Assembly: GCA_003644215.1 (NCBI GenBank)
Contig: QNBU01000026.1
Span: 1 to 9,198, forward strand
From: Planctomycetota bacterium
Lineage (GTDB): Bacteria; Planctomycetota; Phycisphaerae; Sedimentisphaerales; Anaerohalosphaeraceae
Direction: 5' to 3'
DNA length: 9,198 nt
Both the position numbers and the translations under genes were made by a program. The notes beneath the pieces were generated by a model. That model was not told the DNA's origin. It worked only from the letters and a program-made list of their open reading frames with translations, and searched no databases. This document shows, piece by piece, positions 6,388 to 9,198 of this stretch (its first letter is position 1; each line of letters begins with the position of its first letter).

Positions 6388-7388
6388 TGTCAGAACCAAT
6401 GCAGAAAAGCATCCCCCGCTGGCGAGGGTTTAATCTTCCCGAGATGTCCAGCCTCAGTGGTAGGGGTGATTGGAATGAAGATGATTTTCGCTGGATTGCA
6501 GATTGGGGTTTTGATTTTGTGCGATTGCCCCTGTGCTATTTGCTCTGGATTGAAGACGGCGATGCCTACAAAATTCATGAGCCTACACTGGAGAAAATCG
6601 ATCGCGCAATAGAGTTGGGCAAACGCTACGGATTGCATGTTTGCCTGAACTTTCATCGGGCACCGGGTTACTCCGTAAATTATGAAACGGCGGAACCCTT
6701 TAATCTCTGGACGGATCGGAGAGCCCAACAGGCCTTTTGCTTCCACTGGGAGGTCTTTGCAAAACGCTATAGCCATGTGCCATCGAAACGACTTAGTTTC
6801 AACCTGGTTAACGAACCGCCGATGCCCGGCCTTATGGGCATGACGCGCCAAAACCATGCCTGGGTTATCCGGTTGGCCGCTGACGCCATTCGTAAATATG
6901 ATCCGGACAGATTGATTATCGTTGATGGTGTTACATGGGGCCGTGAGGCTTGCCCGGAATTGTCTTGTCTTGGCGTAGCTCAAAGCTGTCGAGCATATTC
7001 GCCGATCGGTGTGAGCCATTACAAGGCCTCGTGGGTGTTTGGCGAGTATTTCCCAAAACCGGCCTGGCCGAACGGCTGGGAGCTATTCAAAACATGGAAT
7101 CGAAGCGATCTTGAAAACTTCTATGCCCCGTGGATTAACCTGGCGCGTCAAGGAATAGGCGTACACTGCGGCGAGGGCGGAGCCTATTGCCATACGCCTC
7201 ACAAAATTGCACTTAGCTGGTTTAGAGATGTGCTGGAGATTCTGACAGCTGCGGGGATCGGATATGCGTTGTGGAATTTTCGGGGAGATTTCGGAATTCT
7301 CGATTCCAACAGGAAAGATGTTGAATACGAAGATTGGTACGGCCACAAACTGGATCGAAAGTTTTTGAGTTTGCTTCAGGAGTTTTGA
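6387..7388 (+). CDS. Glycoside hydrolase family 5 (cellulase-like), apparently cytosolic
   Basis: This is a GH5-type (beta/alpha)8 barrel of 333 residues, the length of a bare catalytic domain. It starts with WRGFNL near residue 12 and has Arg46 in DFVRLP, His90 in LNFHRAPG, the acid/base Glu143 in FNLVNEPPMP, His211-Tyr212 in GVSHY, the nucleophile Glu263 in VHCGEGGAY, and Trp296 in YALWNF. These match the conserved GH5 retaining-mechanism residues. There is no signal peptide, membrane helix or binding module, which is unusual for a secreted cellulase and points to hydrolysis or transfer on an intracellular glycan or glycoside. The ATG at 6387 overlaps the preceding stop as TGATG, implying translational coupling; a TTG at 6384 is also in frame. 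The substrate cannot be read from the sequence. Confidence 0.9.
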   Translation: MSEPMQKSIPRWRGFNLPEMSSLSGRGDWNEDDFRWIADWGFDFVRLPLCYLLWIEDGDAYKIHEPTLEKIDRAIELGKRYGLHVCLNFHRAPGYSVNYETAEPFNLWTDRRAQQAFCFHWEVFAKRYSHVPSKRLSFNLVNEPPMPGLMGMTRQNHAWVIRLAADAIRKYDPDRLIIVDGVTWGREACPELSCLGVAQSCRAYSPIGVSHYKASWVFGEYFPKPAWPNGWELFKTWNRSDLENFYAPWINLARQGIGVHCGEGGAYCHTPHKIALSWFRDVLEILTAAGIGYALWNFRGDFGILDSNRKDVEYEDWYGHKLDRKFLSLLQEF

Positions 7389-7409
7389 ACCGGCTGGCAA
7401 GAGACGAAT

Positions 7410-7901
7410 ATGAGCGTAAAGACCGAGACCAAAAGAAAAAAGGAAGGCCTGATCCATCGAATCCTCACGGCAGATAGCTCGCCGCATAGGGCGGCACTTG
7501 GAGTGGCGATAGGCCTGTTTGTCGCCATGACGCCGACATTGGGAATGCAGATGATCCTGGCCGGCGGACTGGCCATGGCGTTTCGGGCAAATAAAACGCT
7601 GAGTTTAACCTTTGTATGGATAACCAACGCACTGACGGCCATTCCGATTTTTTTGTTCAACTATACCGTAGGCTGTTGGTTGCTTCGCAAGGATTGCCGT
7701 TCGAGCACATTCTATCAATTCATAGGAAATATGCTCAATCTTAAAGACAGCGGAATTGAAAAAACGCAAACCGCCAGGTCACTGGCCGAAGGACTTTTTC
7801 TTCCGCTATGGGTCGGTAGCCTAATGGTGGCTGTAGTAGTAGCGTCGCTGAGCTATTTTTTGGTTCGCACCGCGGTAACCCAGTATCAATTAGGCCAGTA
7901 A
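7410..7901 (+). CDS. DUF2062 family membrane protein
   Basis: This 163-residue protein matches DUF2062: a basic cytosolic N-terminus, then SPHRAALGVAIGLFVAMTPT, a second hydrophobic stretch with LGMQMILAGGLAMAFRANKT, the typical WITNALTAIPIFLFNYTVG segment, a polar loop at about 90-130 and a last membrane helix at about 132-154. The family's role is not settled; members are often found beside envelope glycan and glycosyltransferase genes. It follows the GH5 gene by 21 bases, so it is probably the last gene of the exosortase operon. The ribosome binding site is weak (AAGAGACG). The next 579 bases carry no good gene. Confidence 0.9.
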   Translation: MSVKTETKRKKEGLIHRILTADSSPHRAALGVAIGLFVAMTPTLGMQMILAGGLAMAFRANKTLSLTFVWITNALTAIPIFLFNYTVGCWLLRKDCRSSTFYQFIGNMLNLKDSGIEKTQTARSLAEGLFLPLWVGSLMVAVVVASLSYFLVRTAVTQYQLGQ

Positions 7902-8480
7902 AAGACAATTGTCGCAAATAGACTTGAATTGGAAAATGAAGGATATCTCTAACTATTTGGCAATCGACAAAATTGCCTCTTTCAATGAGCGATAAGCGTT
8001 GGATATGAAGGCAATGTGCGTAACAAAAACCACACTTTTAGAGCTTAGTTAAAAATTTTTGGCAAAAAAGCAAAAATAGAGGTTCCCATTTTCGCGATTT
8101 TTGCGTCATACATATTGGAGACGAGAGCGTTTTTGCTCCACGAGCAGATAACGCTTTTGTCGGATGTAAAATTGAATTGCTGCAAACATTTCAAAAATCC
8201 CTCATGGGACAGACAGGGCCGCGGTATAGACCGGCCTTCTGCCAAAGAACGATATGAATAAATATCGTGGGAAATATCTGATTTAATATGCGAAACACTC
8301 AATCCCGAAAAAACAAAATTGCGTCTGGTCGCATCAGTCGCCGGCAGATATTAATCCAGGAAAAGAAACAAACACCTGATTGTCGTGGATGTCGCGGAAG
8401 GCGGATTAAAAAATAATTAATATGTATTATATAGTCCCCAACAAGTCAGAGCCAGCAAATCAAACAGGTCGCATGAAACA
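7902..8480. other. Long intergenic region, mostly AT-rich
   Basis: No confident gene lies here. There is a 10-base palindrome GACAATTGTC at 7904-7913. A hairpin GGCAAT/ATTGCC (7959-7964 and 7972-7977), followed by TCTTTC, may be a weak terminator for the DUF2062 gene. The only long open frame is on the minus strand (8045-8350, listed separately). At 8408-8433 an AT-rich tract contains TAATA-TG-TATTA (8418-8429) and a TATTAT hexamer (8425-8430), a plausible -10 or operator for the downstream glycosyltransferase gene. No good -35 is seen. Confidence 0.4.
8045..8350 (-). pseudogene. Possible gene remnant or orphan ORF, minus strand
   Basis: Read on the minus strand, the frame is open from 8350 to a stop at 8045-8047, about 100 codons. 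It has no ATG near its beginning; TTG at 8302 would give 85 residues. The residues look protein-like in part (SHDIYSYRSLAEGRSIPRPCLSHEGF), but the end is low-complexity AT-rich sequence and no ribosome binding site is convincing. I recognise no family. It could be the C-terminal remnant of a decayed gene or a chance frame in a long intergenic region. Confidence 0.25.
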
Positions 8481-8655
8481 ATGATGGATTCAAGTGAACC
8501 CGATTGTCCTATTATACTGGGCCCCCCGGGCGGCTCTCATCTTGGTGATGCACTTTGTGTAACACCGCTACCTAAGGCGCTTTATTTGGAGAAGGGCCGT
8601 AAGGTATATGTTGCCGACTATAGGAGCGGCCGTAGCGTTTTTGCCAATAACCCCT
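8481..8655 (+). pseudogene. N-terminal fragment of a GT9/heptosyltransferase-like gene, cut by an IS
   Basis: The first 58 residues resemble the N-terminal Rossmann half of GT9 enzymes, which use nucleotide-sugar heptose or related donors to build LPS-type glycans. A Gly-rich start reads ILGPPGGSHLGDALCVTPLP, followed by a helix, then the strand KVYVADY and the block SVFANNP that precedes the next strand in the family. After Pro58 the similarity stops: the frame runs nine codons into the IS110 left end (LYLIFLAAD) and ends at TGA 8682-8684. The remaining roughly 250 or more residues should lie beyond the element. There is no strong ribosome binding site before ATG 8481 (8484 is alternative). 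It lies downstream of the exosortase/DUF2062 operon, which fits a glycan locus. Confidence 0.7.
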
Positions 8656-8668
8656 TGTATCTTATATT
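8641..8668 (+). promoter_or_regulatory. Promoter-like hexamers spanning the IS left junction
   Basis: TTGCCA at 8641-8646 (5 of 6 to TTGACA) and TATATT at 8663-8668 (5 of 6 to TATAAT) are 16 bases apart. The -10-like hexamer belongs to the IS left end, while the -35-like hexamer belongs to the interrupted gene. IS110 elements are known to carry a -10 in the left end that is completed by a -35 from the right end in the circular form; here the chromosome may stand in for it. Transcription from here would produce the structured RNA and the transposase message. Confidence 0.4.
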
Positions 8669-8701
8669 TTTGGCTGCTGATTGATGGTAGGATGTATTTG
8701 T

Positions 8702-8848
8702 GTGGCATTGCTTTGGCGAACCAGAGCAATGCCGGCTGCGGCGAGATCGTTAACCCCTTGGGCGAAAAGCCCGACCCGAAGCTGGATCCGCCGCAGCCTT
8801 CATTGTTCAATCCGTACAGTCGCTAGGGACAGTGTAATAGCTGAACCC
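8702..8848 (+). ncRNA. Candidate IS110 bridge RNA (seekRNA) with target and donor loops
   Basis: The space before the transposase folds into three consecutive structures. The first is a 13-bp hairpin (8704-8716 with 8721-8733, one G-U pair, CGAA loop). The second is a perfect 10-bp stem (8734-8743 with 8789-8798) closing a 45-base loop with an inner GGGC/GCCC hairpin (8760-8763 with 8769-8772). The third is a stem GTTCA/TGAAC (8805-8809 with 8842-8846) closing an inner TACA/TGTA plus GTC/GAC helix. A 5' stem-loop followed by a target-binding and a donor-binding loop is the known layout of IS110-group bridge RNAs, which direct the transposase to target and donor DNA. The 5' arm of the second loop contains TAACCCCTTG (8751-8760), identical to the genomic sequence at the insertion point (8648-8657). 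RNA ends are estimates. Confidence 0.75.
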
Positions 8849-8871
8849 GCATTTGCAAGGAAGGATGCACC

Positions 8872-9198
8872 ATGGACACGAATTATTTTGTTGGAATCGA
8901 CGTAGCGAAAGATCATTTTGACATTCACATCCTGCCAGACAACACCGCGTTTCAAACCGGTTCGGCTGCGGAGGACATTGCCAAGCTAATTGTCAAACTC
9001 AAAAAGCTGAGCGTCAAACTGATCGTCATCGAAGCTACCGGTGGCTATGAAACGCAGCTGGCAGCTGAGCTCCAGGCCAATGATTTGCCGACCGCGGTGG
9101 TCAACCCGAGGCGTACCCGTTTGTTTGCATCGGCCTTGGGCAGGCTCGCGAAAACCGACCGCATCGACGCCAAGGCCCTGGCTCTGTTTGCACAAAAA
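8872..9198 (+). CDS. IS110-family DEDD transposase (N-terminal part)
   Basis: The first 109 residues of an RNA-guided DEDD recombinase are present. The RuvC-like catalytic residues are visible: Asp10 in YFVGIDVAKDH, Glu54 in IVIEATGGYE, and Asp96 and Asp99 in AKTDRIDAKAL, preceded by the typical VVNPRRTRLFASALG. This enzyme cuts and exchanges strands at target and donor sites chosen by the bridge RNA. The C-terminal Tnp20 domain with its serine lies outside the window. AAGGAAGGA (8857-8865) lies six bases before the ATG and supports the start. The frame has no internal stop, so the element may be intact and active. The structured noncoding region lies upstream of the gene, which places the element in the IS110 group rather than IS1111, where it follows the gene. 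Confidence 0.96.
   Translation, partial: MDTNYFVGIDVAKDHFDIHILPDNTAFQTGSAAEDIAKLIVKLKKLSVKLIVIEATGGYETQLAAELQANDLPTAVVNPRRTRLFASALGRLAKTDRIDAKALALFAQK

Larger units (their letters stand above)
8654..9198 (+). mobile_element. IS110-family insertion sequence, left part (truncated by window end)
   Basis: The element contains an IS110-type DEDD transposase and a structured noncoding left end of about 216 bases. I place the left boundary at a CT core at 8654-8655, where the glycosyltransferase similarity ends. The first bases after the core read TGTAT; from memory this is also the right-donor sequence of IS621, which supports the position. IS110 elements lack terminal inverted repeats and do not duplicate the target, so none are expected. 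The right end is outside the window. An exact boundary needs the right flank or another copy. Confidence 0.72.

Noticed and set aside
6390..7019. 209-codon minus-strand frame opposite the GH5 gene
   Set aside because: It is the antisense shadow of a gene with clear GH5 catalytic motifs and has no recognisable features of its own.
8608..8905. Two plus-strand frames of 72 and 74 codons across the IS left end
   Set aside because: They run through the structured noncoding RNA region and the glycosyltransferase fragment in wrong frames, and one enters the transposase out of frame.
8872..9198. IS1111-group assignment
   Set aside because: In that group the guide RNA region follows the transposase; here the structured region with the guide match precedes it, as in the IS110 group.
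1..9198. CRISPR arrays, tRNA or rRNA genes
   Set aside because: I saw no regularly spaced direct repeats, no cloverleaf with the TTCGA/CCA pattern, and no rRNA-like sequence.

Overview
The window is a bacterial chromosome segment with roughly balanced base composition and every convincing gene on the + strand. An exosortase in a polysaccharide-type operon, a csrA inside that operon, a DUF2062 protein, a cytosolic GH5-type hydrolase and many orphan small genes suggest an environmental Planctomycetota or other PVC-like bacterium. That placement is inference; there is no rRNA or other marker gene here.

Left part (1-3318): the tail of an unknown gene, then a close run of small genes. They are a helical orphan protein, a membrane-anchored orphan, a GluRS/GluQ-RS-like aminoacyl-tRNA synthetase core whose KMSKS loop is degenerate, a cysteine-rich orphan, a coiled coil with a C-terminal membrane helix, and a small J-domain protein.

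Middle part (3319-7901): a GC-rich intergenic block of about 240 bases with strong inverted repeats precedes an operon. This holds an exosortase (catalytic Cys, Arg and His visible; its start is probably an upstream ATT codon, because the first ATG cuts through the first membrane helix), csrA overlapping the exosortase end, a membrane-anchored TPR-like protein, a GH5 hydrolase coupled by TGATG, and a DUF2062 membrane protein. Together they look like an envelope or exopolysaccharide and protein-sorting operon with a translational regulator built in.

Right part (7902-9198): a 579-base stretch with at most a weak minus-strand ORF, then the first 58 codons of a GT9/heptosyltransferase-like gene broken by an IS110-family element whose DEDD transposase runs off the window. 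Between the element's left end and its transposase lies a strongly structured region laid out like a bridge RNA (seekRNA). Its putative target-guide loop contains a 10-base exact copy of the genomic sequence at the insertion site. The guide can therefore be read against the site it appears to have chosen, and the loop's other arm predicts the missing right flank. This is the most interesting signal in the window.
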